Shown piece after piece: positions 51,667 through 61,000 of a stretch of 64,000 bases of DNA (position 1 is the first letter of the stretch; each line of letters opens with the position of its first letter). The translations under genes were made by a program, and so were the position numbers. The DNA comes from an uncultured Bacteroidota bacterium (GTDB taxonomy: Bacteria > Bacteroidota > Bacteroidia > Bacteroidales > SZUA-534): positions 230,402 through 294,401 of the forward strand of contig CAMKOM010000001.1 in assembly GCA_946414435.1 (NCBI GenBank), given 5' to 3'. The notes beneath the pieces are model-generated. The model was not told the origin of the DNA. It saw only the letters and a list, made by a program, of their open reading frames with translations, and did no database searches.

Positions 51667-52224
51667 TTATTCATTTTCAAATTCTTTGTCAAATATTTTG
51701 CGGAAATCGTCGCGATGTTGCTCTACGCCCAATCGCTTATCTTTTGCGGCACTCTCAACAACTTGTTCCGCCATCTCTTTTTTAGATACTTGTATGGCAA
51801 TGAACACATTATAGTTGCCAGCATCGTCTTGAGTAACTTTTTCACAAGTCTTTTTGGCGTCGCCTATCATACGCTCTATGGTTACCTGCATATCGCTCTC
51901 CAGAATTTGACTGGCATCTTCAGCATTCCCTATCGATATTGAACGTGTGTATAGTTCCGAGACTGATTTCACCTTACCGCCAAACCTCTGCACAAGCATA
52001 CTTTTTGCCGTTTCAAACGCTTCGGTACGAGCGTTTTGCACATTAACAGCCATAGCACTACCAAGAGCACGGAAATAGTTGTTGTCGTCATACGAATACT
52101 CCATACACGGAAGGGTTATCTCCGCCCCAAAAGGACTGTTTTTGGGGGAATTAGCCACTTGTTTTTGTGTCCCGCACGATACCATTATAGCTGCCAAAGC
52201 AACCATCGGAATAAAATGTCTCAT
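51667..52224 (-). CDS. LPP20-like lipoprotein
   Basis: The 185-residue lipoprotein has lipobox MVSC (MRHFIPMVALAAIMVSCGTQ). The mature part resembles LPP20-type domains: a short beta hairpin after FRALGSAMAVN, a long helix NARTEAFETAKSMLVQRFGG, then beta strands ending NYNVFIAIQVSKKEMAEQV. Its neighbour at 50838 carries a related domain, so the two may be structural partners. A further in-frame ATG two codons upstream (52230) cannot be excluded. It is the first gene of a two-gene unit lying downstream of the structured RNA at 52302. Confidence 0.78.
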   Translation of the reverse strand: MRHFIPMVALAAIMVSCGTQKQVANSPKNSPFGAEITLPCMEYSYDDNNYFRALGSAMAVNVQNARTEAFETAKSMLVQRFGGKVKSVSELYTRSISIGNAEDASQILESDMQVTIERMIGDAKKTCEKVTQDDAGNYNVFIAIQVSKKEMAEQVVESAAKDKRLGVEQHRDDFRKIFDKEFENE

Positions 52225-52301
52225 TATCATATTTTTATCATTACATCATTCATTTTAAATAAGACTATCAATCAATTAATCAGCCATTTGGTTTTGGCAA
52301 T

Positions 52302-52333
52302 AAAAAAAGCATAGATTGAAACTTTATCTATGC
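52302..52333 (-). terminator. Terminator of the structured RNA
   Basis: On the - strand GCATAGAT (+ 52326-52333) pairs with ATCTATGC (+ 52309-52316), followed by seven T residues (A run 52302-52308). Its first two bases are shared with the closing stem of the RNA, so the two helices compete at their junction. Confidence 0.85.
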
Positions 52334-52460
52334 CCTGGGGTCCTAGGAAAACCCACCTACCCAGATAAGTTCAACCTATGCGAAACGCATAGTGAACCTA
52401 TTTGTACTGGGTAGGATTCTGCCGTAAAATTTCCTAGGTTTCAGGGCACTCCCAAATAAG
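52302..52460 (-). ncRNA. Rod-shaped structured RNA, candidate 6S RNA (Bacteroidales-1-like)
   Basis: Nested complementary blocks fold the whole segment into one hairpin: GCCCTG 52332-52337 with 52442-52447; CCTAGGAAA 52342-52350 with 52430-52438; CCTACCCAG 52356-52364 with 52407-52415; GTTCA 52369-52373 with 52393-52397; CTATGCG 52376-52382 with 52386-52392. An asymmetric internal bubble (14 nt against 5 nt) lies mid-rod, as in 6S RNA. Transcription is assigned to the - strand because only there a terminator hairpin with T run follows. An imperfect promoter (TTATTTG, 52452-52458 on +) lies at the 5' side. The 6S assignment is inference; the fold is plain. Confidence 0.7.
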
Positions 52461-52744
52461 CGACTGATGTCAATATGTCTTTAAATCAAAATTTTACCTG
52501 TTTTTTTTAACTCCTTTTTTTAAAATCAAACAATACTCCAATACACACATTTAGACGAAGCAAACGGTGCTTTGGTTGCGTAAATGTAAATAATTGTTGT
52601 GTAAATGGGTATAAAACGAGAAAGGGAAATGGAATGAAATATGAAATAGAAAAATCTGCGCAGTCCGATAGTTATTGCGACAGCGTTCAAAACAAAGCAA
52701 ACAAACTATTCCATCAATTCTGATGCATATTTAAAATCAAATGC
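52461..52744. other. AT-rich intergenic stretch without a recognised gene
   Basis: Between the structured RNA and the AbiE promoter I see no coding frame or conserved fold. It contains long A/T homopolymer runs (around 52498-52530) and presumably the upstream elements of both divergent promoters. Confidence 0.5.
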
Positions 52745-52752
52745 TACTTTTG
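52745..52752 (+). promoter_or_regulatory. -7 box (TACTTTTG) of the AbiE operon
   Basis: This is a full TAnnTTTG match, predicting transcription from about 52759 and a leader of about 23 nt before the ATG at 52782. Confidence 0.6.
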
Positions 52753-52781
52753 CACTTGATTTTATTTACCACAAATAAATA

Positions 52782-53549
52782 ATGACTTTAGAAATAGGAA
52801 ATAAAATAAACAAACTACTCGTTGAAGGCACACACAACGGATTGTATTTTTCGTCGTGGCTTGCTGCTCACGGCTATTCGCCCCAATTAATGCTGCAATA
52901 TCAAAAGACAGGCTGGTTTACAATGCTTAACCGCGGCATTTATTATCGTTCGGGCGAGCAACCTACTGCGTATGCGGCAGTGGCAAGTAGTGTACGGCAA
53001 ACTGACGTCAATCTGCGCTTTGCCGCCCATTCGGCTCTCGAATTGCAGGGCATAATGCATTTTGTGCCAATGGGCAAGCCTCGGGCTATGGTAACAACCA
53101 GCAAACGGCACAAACTGAACTGGCTGCAATCCGACATCTTTGACCGCACATTCACTTATTTCCAAACGCCCCAACTGGCACAAGCCGACACAGAATTTGT
53201 TCCGTATGGCGAACTTCAACTGCCAGTATCACCGCAGGAACTTGCGGTGTTGGAATGTCTTTTTCTTGCGCCCAAACATTACTCATATTTGGACGTTTAT
53301 ATGCTTCTGGAACAAATGAGCGGCCTGCGGCCCAATGTTGTGCAGTCGCTGCTCGAAAACACCACAAGCCAGCGAGTCAAACGGTTGTTTTTGTATATGG
53401 CCGAAAAATCGCAGTATGACTGGTTCCAAAGTATCGATGTCAGCAAAATCGATTTGGGCGGTTCTGTTTTACAACTGACCGAGCAAAATGGCAGTTTCAT
53501 AAGCAAATACAATATGGTCGTACCTACAGAACTTAAAGAATATGAGTAA
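52782..53549 (+). CDS. AbiEi-family antitoxin-like transcriptional regulator
   Basis: The 255-residue protein has the AbiEi layout: an N-terminal winged-helix part (GLYFSSWLAAHGYSPQLMLQ, TGWFTMLNRGIYYRSGEQP), a central AbiEi domain (RFAAHSALELQGIMHF, RTFTYFQTPQL) and a helical C-terminus. AbiEi antitoxins repress their own operon and oppose an AbiEii nucleotidyltransferase. Its last eight bases (ATGAGTAA) overlap the start of the toxin gene, typical of this type IV toxin-antitoxin pair. The predicted promoter and the downstream terminator enclose just these two genes. Confidence 0.88.
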   Translation: MTLEIGNKINKLLVEGTHNGLYFSSWLAAHGYSPQLMLQYQKTGWFTMLNRGIYYRSGEQPTAYAAVASSVRQTDVNLRFAAHSALELQGIMHFVPMGKPRAMVTTSKRHKLNWLQSDIFDRTFTYFQTPQLAQADTEFVPYGELQLPVSPQELAVLECLFLAPKHYSYLDVYMLLEQMSGLRPNVVQSLLENTTSQRVKRLFLYMAEKSQYDWFQSIDVSKIDLGGSVLQLTEQNGSFISKYNMVVPTELKEYE

Positions 53550-54447
53550 TCGTGATATATACCGTTCACAAGTCGCATTGCTGCTTCGTATTGTGCCTTT
53601 TGTCAGTCAGATAAGCGAATTCGCCATTCACGGTGGCACGGCCATCAATTTGTTCCATTCCAATATGCCACGATATTCAGTCGATATTGACATAACTTAT
53701 ACCCCTATTGAAGACCGTGATACAAGTCTGCAAAACATCAATCGGCTGTTGGCAGAGTTAAAATCTACGCTTCAGCGGCACATCCCGAACATCAAAATCA
53801 TTCATAAGCCAAACGTCTGGAAACTGCTCTGCACTTTGAATATGGCGATGGTGAAAATTGAAGTGAACGGCACCAAACGTGGAATTGTGGGTGATACCAT
53901 AATGCAGCCGCTGTGCGAAAGCGCTCAAAACGATTTCCATACCACTTGTACCGCCCGAACTGTGTCAATCACGCAATTATATGGTGGCAAGTTGGCGGCG
54001 GCCCTAAGCCGTCAGCATCCGCGCGATTTGTTTGATTTTACTCGTATGCCGTACTCTTTCAATGATGTACGTGACGGCTTAATGTTTGCTCTTTTAGGCA
54101 GCGACAAACCTGTTATCGAATCACTCAATCCCAATCCGATTGACCAGCATTCCGCTCTTGAGCAGCAATTTATCGGTATGACCGAACAGCCATTCACATA
54201 TGCCAACTATGAAAAAGCAAGACTCGACTTGCACAATTTCGTAAAAGAAGGCTTGTCCACCGACGACAAACGATTGCTTTTGTCGTTTGAATCGGGTGAG
54301 CCAGATTGGTCATTGTCAGCAATGGGCGATTTGAGCAAATATCCTTCGGTACAATGGAAATTGCTTAATATAAAGAATTTGCAAAACACCAACGCCTCAA
54401 AATTTGCCAAAGGAATAGAAGGGTTGAGCAAGGTGTTAAACATTTAA
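53542..54447 (+). CDS. AbiEii/AbiGii-family nucleotidyltransferase toxin
   Basis: The 301-residue protein is a DNA-polymerase-beta-fold nucleotidyltransferase: FAIHGGTAINLFHSNMPRYS (GG-S/T motif near residues 31-33) and VDIDITY with the metal-binding Asp48 and Asp50. ITQLYGGKLAAALSRQHPRDLFDF in the middle carries the conserved Lys and RDLFD of the AbiEii family. AbiEii homologues poison translation by adding nucleotides to tRNA acceptor ends. The start lies inside the antitoxin gene (8-nt overlap). The domain appears complete, so the system is probably active. Confidence 0.9.
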   Translation: MSNRDIYRSQVALLLRIVPFVSQISEFAIHGGTAINLFHSNMPRYSVDIDITYTPIEDRDTSLQNINRLLAELKSTLQRHIPNIKIIHKPNVWKLLCTLNMAMVKIEVNGTKRGIVGDTIMQPLCESAQNDFHTTCTARTVSITQLYGGKLAAALSRQHPRDLFDFTRMPYSFNDVRDGLMFALLGSDKPVIESLNPNPIDQHSALEQQFIGMTEQPFTYANYEKARLDLHNFVKEGLSTDDKRLLLSFESGEPDWSLSAMGDLSKYPSVQWKLLNIKNLQNTNASKFAKGIEGLSKVLNI

Positions 54448-54459
54448 CTTCACCCCATC

Positions 54460-54491
54460 CCCCGTTTGATTTCAAATGCGGGGATTTTTTT
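54460..54491 (+). terminator. Terminator of the AbiE operon
   Basis: CCCCG (54460-54464) pairs with CGGGG (54479-54483), with inner TTTG/CAAA pairing, followed by seven T residues. Confidence 0.8.
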
Positions 54492-54517
54492 CTACAACCG
54501 GAAAAAAATTTAAAACA

Positions 54518-54832
54518 TCACTTTCTTTTCTTCATTTCCGGCAGTTCGGCATACATTGCCAAAATCAATTCGGTAAGGAATTCGCGGTTATCGACATTAT
54601 CAACCAAAAGCATTTCTTTGGCACCTTCGTAAGGCAGTTGAAGTGGGGCTTCTGGCATTTTCTCTCGCGCCGATTTGACAGGCTTTACAAGGAAACGGTT
54701 GTCGTATATGCCGCCAATAATTTTGTCGCGGTAATAAATAATGTACTCGCCCATCATTTGGCGGTAAGTGATTTCATTCAACCTCGAGAGTTGTTCGAGA
54801 ATGAAATCCAGATAGGATTTTGTTGACGGCAT
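54518..54832 (-). CDS. TfoX/Sxy N-terminal family protein (copy 2)
   Basis: The 104-residue protein is a TfoX_N domain of the same length as the copy at 17704. The two share ITYRxMMGEYIIYYRxKIxGGIYDNRFLVKP almost intact and the same C-terminal ELPExKKxK. The ATG at 54832 gives MPSTKSYLDFILEQL, matching copy 1's MPSTTDYLDFVLDQL, so upstream in-frame ATGs are rejected. It stands alone between the AbiE operon and the giant T9SS gene. Role unknown, as for copy 1. Confidence 0.88.
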   Translation of the reverse strand: MPSTKSYLDFILEQLSRLNEITYRQMMGEYIIYYRDKIIGGIYDNRFLVKPVKSAREKMPEAPLQLPYEGAKEMLLVDNVDNREFLTELILAMYAELPEMKKRK

Positions 54833-54961
54833 AACGTTATAACTTTTAATATTTTCGATTTTTCCCACACTAATCTCGGAATGCAAGCAAGATAAGAATT
54901 ACAACTTTTCCACGGCAATGGAATAGAACGTTATTTCTCAACCGATTCCTTGACCAACCAC

Positions 54962-55006
54962 AAAACAAAACCCGCCGTGCAACCATTTGTCGCACGGCGG
55001 GTTTGA
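54962..55006 (-). terminator. Strong terminator of the giant T9SS gene
   Basis: A perfect 13-bp stem rich in G+C (54970-54982 with 54994-55006) has an 11-nt loop and is followed on the - strand by TTTGTTTTGTG. It lies 18 nt after the stop codon. Confidence 0.9.
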
Positions 55007-55023
55007 TTTGTTAGAAGCAGACC

Positions 55024-58000
55024 TTATTCAACCACAAACTTGCTGACTGTCTGACCATTATCAGTGAAGATCTTGATAAGGTACATGGCCGGTTGTAGGT
55101 TCCAATCGATGGCATCAATTTGATACGATGTGGCACCAGTAGTACCTATGGTGTGATCGATAACCGTCTGACCACTCATATCGGCAACCACATAGCGGAA
55201 CTTGCTTCCACTAATGCCAGTAACCGATATTTTTATATTCTGGCAACGACCCGGATTCGGGGCAACACTTGCCGACAGAACAAGCTGTTCAGAATTTTCG
55301 ATGACAACGGCAACCCAATCGGAAGCCACCGTGGTTGTACCGTCGAAATCGGTTTGATGCAAACGATAGTAGTGCGTACCAACAGGTTGGTTGATATGCA
55401 GGTAACTATAGTCTGCCCCCTCACCTGCTCTGCCCTGAGCCTCAACTGTATCAACAATCTCAAAATTACCATCGTACATATGCTCTATGGTGAAGTAAGC
55501 ATTGTTGTTCTCCGAAGCCGTACTCCAATTGAGCCTTACATCGGCATTAGGCGTTGCCTCGGCATCGAACGAGTATAGCTCGATTGGAAGCGGGTTAATT
55601 TCCGGGAACATAGTACCGAATGTCACTTCGGTGCCACCATTGTCGGCCAACGCTTTTGGCGTTGAGTTGAGAGTACGTCTTGTTGCACCAGACCTCATTG
55701 TTTTTGGTGCTGAAGAGCCGCTTTTTATGGTTAACGTCTGCGAAGTCACATAACCAATGCTATCATCATCTGATATATAACTTCCATTTCTGCCGAAACT
55801 ATACCACTTCCCTCCATTTAACACAGCCACCACTAATTTCTCATCATCGTGAATTTGGCTGTATTTATTGTCGTTCCAATAAAGTGTCAAAGATGCAGGA
55901 ATGTCATTTTTATTATAAATATGCCATGACTCCAATTGACTTACCGTCTTCAGATTGTTTTCATCAATTTCTTCAACTGACTGTGGTTTAGCAGTCTTAT
56001 ATTCTGCAACCAGAGTTGCGGTCCTGGGCAGACCTTTAACGCCAAGCTGAGCCAAACCGCGTTCCGAACCAATTGGGAACACGAAATTACTTTGACCATC
56101 CCTCTCCATCTCACCAAGCACATACGAATCGGGGGTTCCAATTGATGATGTAGCCGTTTCAGTAAGAGTCAGGCGCGACGATGATGTTGAGCGCAACTTA
56201 CCCTTTTTCAAATCAAGGTGTCCGGTAACCTTAATACCAGTTCCCAAATCAATTTGCGGCGATTCTGTACTCGTATTGTTGATTGTCAGATTTTTAAGCG
56301 CACGGTTAGGCGTAATGCTAAGCGTTTGACGCTTGTTGCCGTTAAGCTCCAATGTGCTGTTGCCATTGACAAAATTGCCATACTGATAAATCACCAAGTC
56401 GCCGCTAAGGCACATCTTATTATCGCCAGCCGCAAGTGTTGTGTAATTCGTCACGGTAATTGTGCCTCCGACATTTATGTCAGATGAAAGTGTTTTGGTA
56501 ATAGGACTATTAGATGAACCACCTTCAAAAACAATATTGCAGCACGAATCCAACGCAATCGACTGGTTGGTTTCACTACATATATGCACTTCGGAATTTT
56601 CTGCCGGCAGAATTGTTGCCGATGCCGCATCAACATCTTTCAGGAATTTGATTTTTGCACCCTGGCCAAGTACCAATTCACCATTGATTATAGCATTACC
56701 ATGAACTGTCAACGATGCGCCTGACGCCACTTCGAGTTTACCTCCAGCGTTAATTGTCATATCATAGCAATGACCCGCTGACGTTACTATTGGTGTATTG
56801 TTTCCTGGAGTGACAGCATCAACGCGAATGTTCACAATATCACTTGGTGCATATTTGCCGCTATTCCAGTTGCTTATCTCCATGTATGCATCCGTTGTGG
56901 ACAATGCATTTTTCCAAATGATTGTCGGATAAGTGAAGCCAAACGTAAGTTCACCGGACTCTGCTATCGGCACTCGTGTTTCAATGTAACCTCTTGCTGT
57001 ATCAGACTCGTAACCAGAAAGCGGTTTGATTATTTCCGTATCGTACTCGGTAACCCTGTCAATCTGCCGTGTCCATTTGCCACCTGTGTATAGCACAGCC
57101 GACACAACATCCATATCCTTCAGTTCGCTGTAAGTGCGGCTATACCAATAGAGTCTAACTCTCGGCATTGTTGTTCCCGAATTGCGTGTCAGTGTCCAAT
57201 ATTCCTTTGTACTAATCTGGTTAACATCAGCATCCAAATCAGTCTGATGATTGGGCTTATCACTATGATAGCCAATCTGATATTTGCCTGTGCCGCCCAA
57301 GTCAAGAATTTCAACTGGAGCGTAACGGTCGTTACCGCCTATTGGGAACAGGAAGTCGTCAGAGCCCTCTTTTTCAACTGTTCCGTTGATGTAACTTTCA
57401 GGACTGCCACCAACTATGCTAGCACTTGAAGTAAGTCGAATCGGGTTCGATGAGTTACCCTTTAGAATACCGTGAGAAAGCGTAAGCACTCCCGATATTG
57501 TTTGTGTGTAGGATGTTGAGAATGCCGCCAGCTTGGGATTACGGAATGTAATGTTGGTGAATGTCTCTGGTTTATTAATTACTTGTGCTGATGTGCCGGC
57601 AAAAATAACTGCACCATCTCCACCAACGAAGTTATTCGACTGCATTCCCGATGCAGGTTTTGTCCAGTTGCCACGGCAAGTGATATCGGTTGTTCCAATA
57701 GCTCTAACTGTTGTTCCAACCACAATGTCACCATCAATTTCAATGTTGACATTGATGTTTTTCGCACCCGTGCCAATCATTTCCAAATTATTGAACAACA
57801 GCGGTGTGTTAGATGTGATGTTTTGTTCGTCATCGCCATTCATTCTAACAGTTCCATTGCCGTGGATGAATGTTCCGCCTGTTTTGGTGAAATCACCGCC
57901 AATATCAAGAGTACCACTGTTGCAGTTGACATTACCACCGCTGATGGTGAAATCGTGCTCAACCACAAGCGACTTGCCGGTTTCAACCGAGAAGGTTATT

Positions 58001-61000
58001 TCTGCATCGCCATCGTTTTGTACTTCAAAATCGTAGAACGAGCAGCCATTCATGGATATGCTGCGGTTTGTCGACGATGCCCATATAACTTTCGAATTTC
58101 CACCATGGTCGAAAGTTCCGGAATTGGCAAACTGTCCCTTGATTGTCACCGTGCTCGGTGTGCCGTCCGATGCCTTGAATGTGGCGTTTTCACCAATTGA
58201 AAGGCCTAATGATTTTTCTGTTATCGACAGATTCTTACCGTTTCCAATTTCCAATGAAGCTCCGGCATAAACATCAATACCTTTAACCGACACATCTTCC
58301 ACACTGATCACAGGGTACTTCCCGTGGTTAACTTCAGGTATAAACACACGCGCATCCGGACCTGGCACACCAATACCGGTTCCGCTGTCTCTCCAGTTGT
58401 GCGGATTCAACCAAGCCCTTCCTATATCTCCTGAAGCCGAATTATCAGTTTCGCCTAATTCATTCTTATTGCCTACCCAATAACGCACGTCACCGGAATA
58501 TGACCAACGGACCGCACCGTCAGACGGTGAAATCGGGTCTTCTTCCTCAAAATAGAAACTTGCCAAAACGCCCACTGCATCGCGCATATCAATTATGCCG
58601 ACAGCGGTTGACGCATCGCGTTTAACGTTTTTAGAAGCTCCGGCATTGAAATAAACATTGCTGATTCGCAACACTTCGTCGGCCGCGGCCAGATTATTCT
58701 CAAGCCACATATAACGTCCGCCTGAAGCTCCGCTCGAATATTGGCCATTAGAGAGATTGTCTGTATTATCAATTTTAGAGCCTGGCAGCAAATGCAGACC
58801 ATCAGCGTTAAGACGGTCAATCTTATAGTGTCTGGCAGCTATTTTACCACTAACTGTAAACGAATAGGTGCCGCTGGCTTCCTGCGATGTCACAATTGCC
58901 TCACTATTCTCTATACCGACAAGCGAAATGACACCATCGCTCTTCACATTGATATAGGCATTGTCACCCATCTTGAGTTGGCCATTTTTTGTAATATACA
59001 GTGTTCCGCCAATATTCAGATTATCAACGCCGCTTCCGTCGCCCATATTGATTACATTATCGGATACCGTCAGAGAGCCGCCATCGAGTTCGATATTATG
59101 ACTAATATTCAACTCATTAGACTCCAAGCTATAATTACCCGATTTGAACTGTATATTATTATATGTACTGAGTCCCGGGTCGAATGTATGACTGCTTTCG
59201 GCCACAGCATCAAAGATGAGTGTGCGGCTCTGCGGCATGAATATTCCTTCGTTGGTAAAATTACCACCCACGGTCACATCATAAGAGCCTACATCGAAGG
59301 TGCCGGTGTTGATTTTAAAGTCGCCGCCAACCTTCATGGCCGACTGCGCCTGCACAATGCCAGTGTTGTTAATCACCAGATTGTTGAAACTCATAGCCTT
59401 GTTCTGAATCGTCTTAACACCCACGCCCATCATCTCAACGGTACCCTGTCCTTCAATCAGTCTACCTGATGTTCCGATTACCCAGTTGCCGAAAAGTTGA
59501 AGTGTGTCTTTGACTGATGTCATATACAAATTACCATTTACAATGACATCAGACTTGGCTATAAGTGCGCGTCTTAGTGAATCTGGCTGTTCCGACTCGA
59601 GCCGGATATACAGATTGGCACCTTTGTCGATTGTCAGCTTCTTAACTTTGACAGAATCGCGGGTGATGATCGGATAGACATTGGTTCCGATACTATTACT
59701 TGATGTTAACGCAATGATGACGTTGTTCTCTTCGCCAGGAAGTGTACCCGGTTGCGGATCGAGCGGAATCTTGTTGATTTCGGCGCGCCAGTTCAACGGG
59801 TCAAACCAATCTGATGAATTGGCTCCGGCTGTCCAGACATACTCAACATCGCCTTCCCACTCAATAAGGTCATACGGGTCGTTCTCGTAAAGCTCACCCG
59901 AAAGCAAACCCGAAGCGTTATACATTGTAATGTTACCAGACGTGCTTTCTGTCTTTTTAATATTAACCGCACCACCACCCGGGTTGTTCGGGAATGACAC
60001 ATTCTTAATTCTATCATCCCCGATAAATTCCTGGTTGTTTCGAATATCGATGCAGACTCCGGCCGAAACCACATTACTGAACACTCCGTTGCTGAAATTA
60101 TGCTTCGTTTCCAAATCAATAATGGCATCTTTCGAGATGATGATACCTTGTTTAGCCAAGTTTGAGAAACTATAGTATTCCGCCAAAATTTTACCACCAC
60201 CTTCAACAGTGAAATAGTATCGGCCACCATTGTTGTTAATCTGTGCATAGTTGGCATTGTCACCAACAGCTTCAAATACGCCACCTGATTTCACAACGAA
60301 CGACGATGCGTCACCAATTCGCAATTTACCTCCCTTTCCAACAATGTAGTGGCCGTAAATCAGACTGTTATCAAGCGAGTTACCAAGTGTAACCACATTG
60401 CCGTTATGATTGAATATACCACTTTGCAACGTAAAGTTTCCATAAACCGTAAGATCGTCGTTGACCACAAATTCACAACCAGCACCATCTATAATCAAAT
60501 CGTTGAGTATAGAACCAGAAGTTGTGATATTGCAGGTTCCGCTTGGGCGGTATAGCTCATAACAACCTGATTGGTTAATTGAACCAGGTAAGCTGACTTC
60601 GACATCGCCCCTCACCTTGACACGGAAACCACTAACACAGCTCATCTTTCCGCCTCGCACATAGAGTGAACCGAGAATCGTCAAATCTACTGATGCAGCA
60701 TAGAACTGTTGTGTTCCGGTTTTAGCAACTTCCAAGTCGTAGAACGGATTGTCAACCGACACACCAAGATATGCATACTGGTTACCACTGCTACCGTTGA
60801 AAATCACACGGCCCGTTCCTGGTATAAATGTTCCGTTAACCTGATTGTACCAATGTCCTGCAAGGAAGATATTCTTGCTGTTGGCATCAAGTGTTCCTCC
60901 ATTCTCGCTGATATTAAGGTTTTTCAGAACTATAATGTCGCCCTCAAGAGTCTTGTACGTATCGCTGTTCATATATAGATAACCATACTGAACATTAGCT

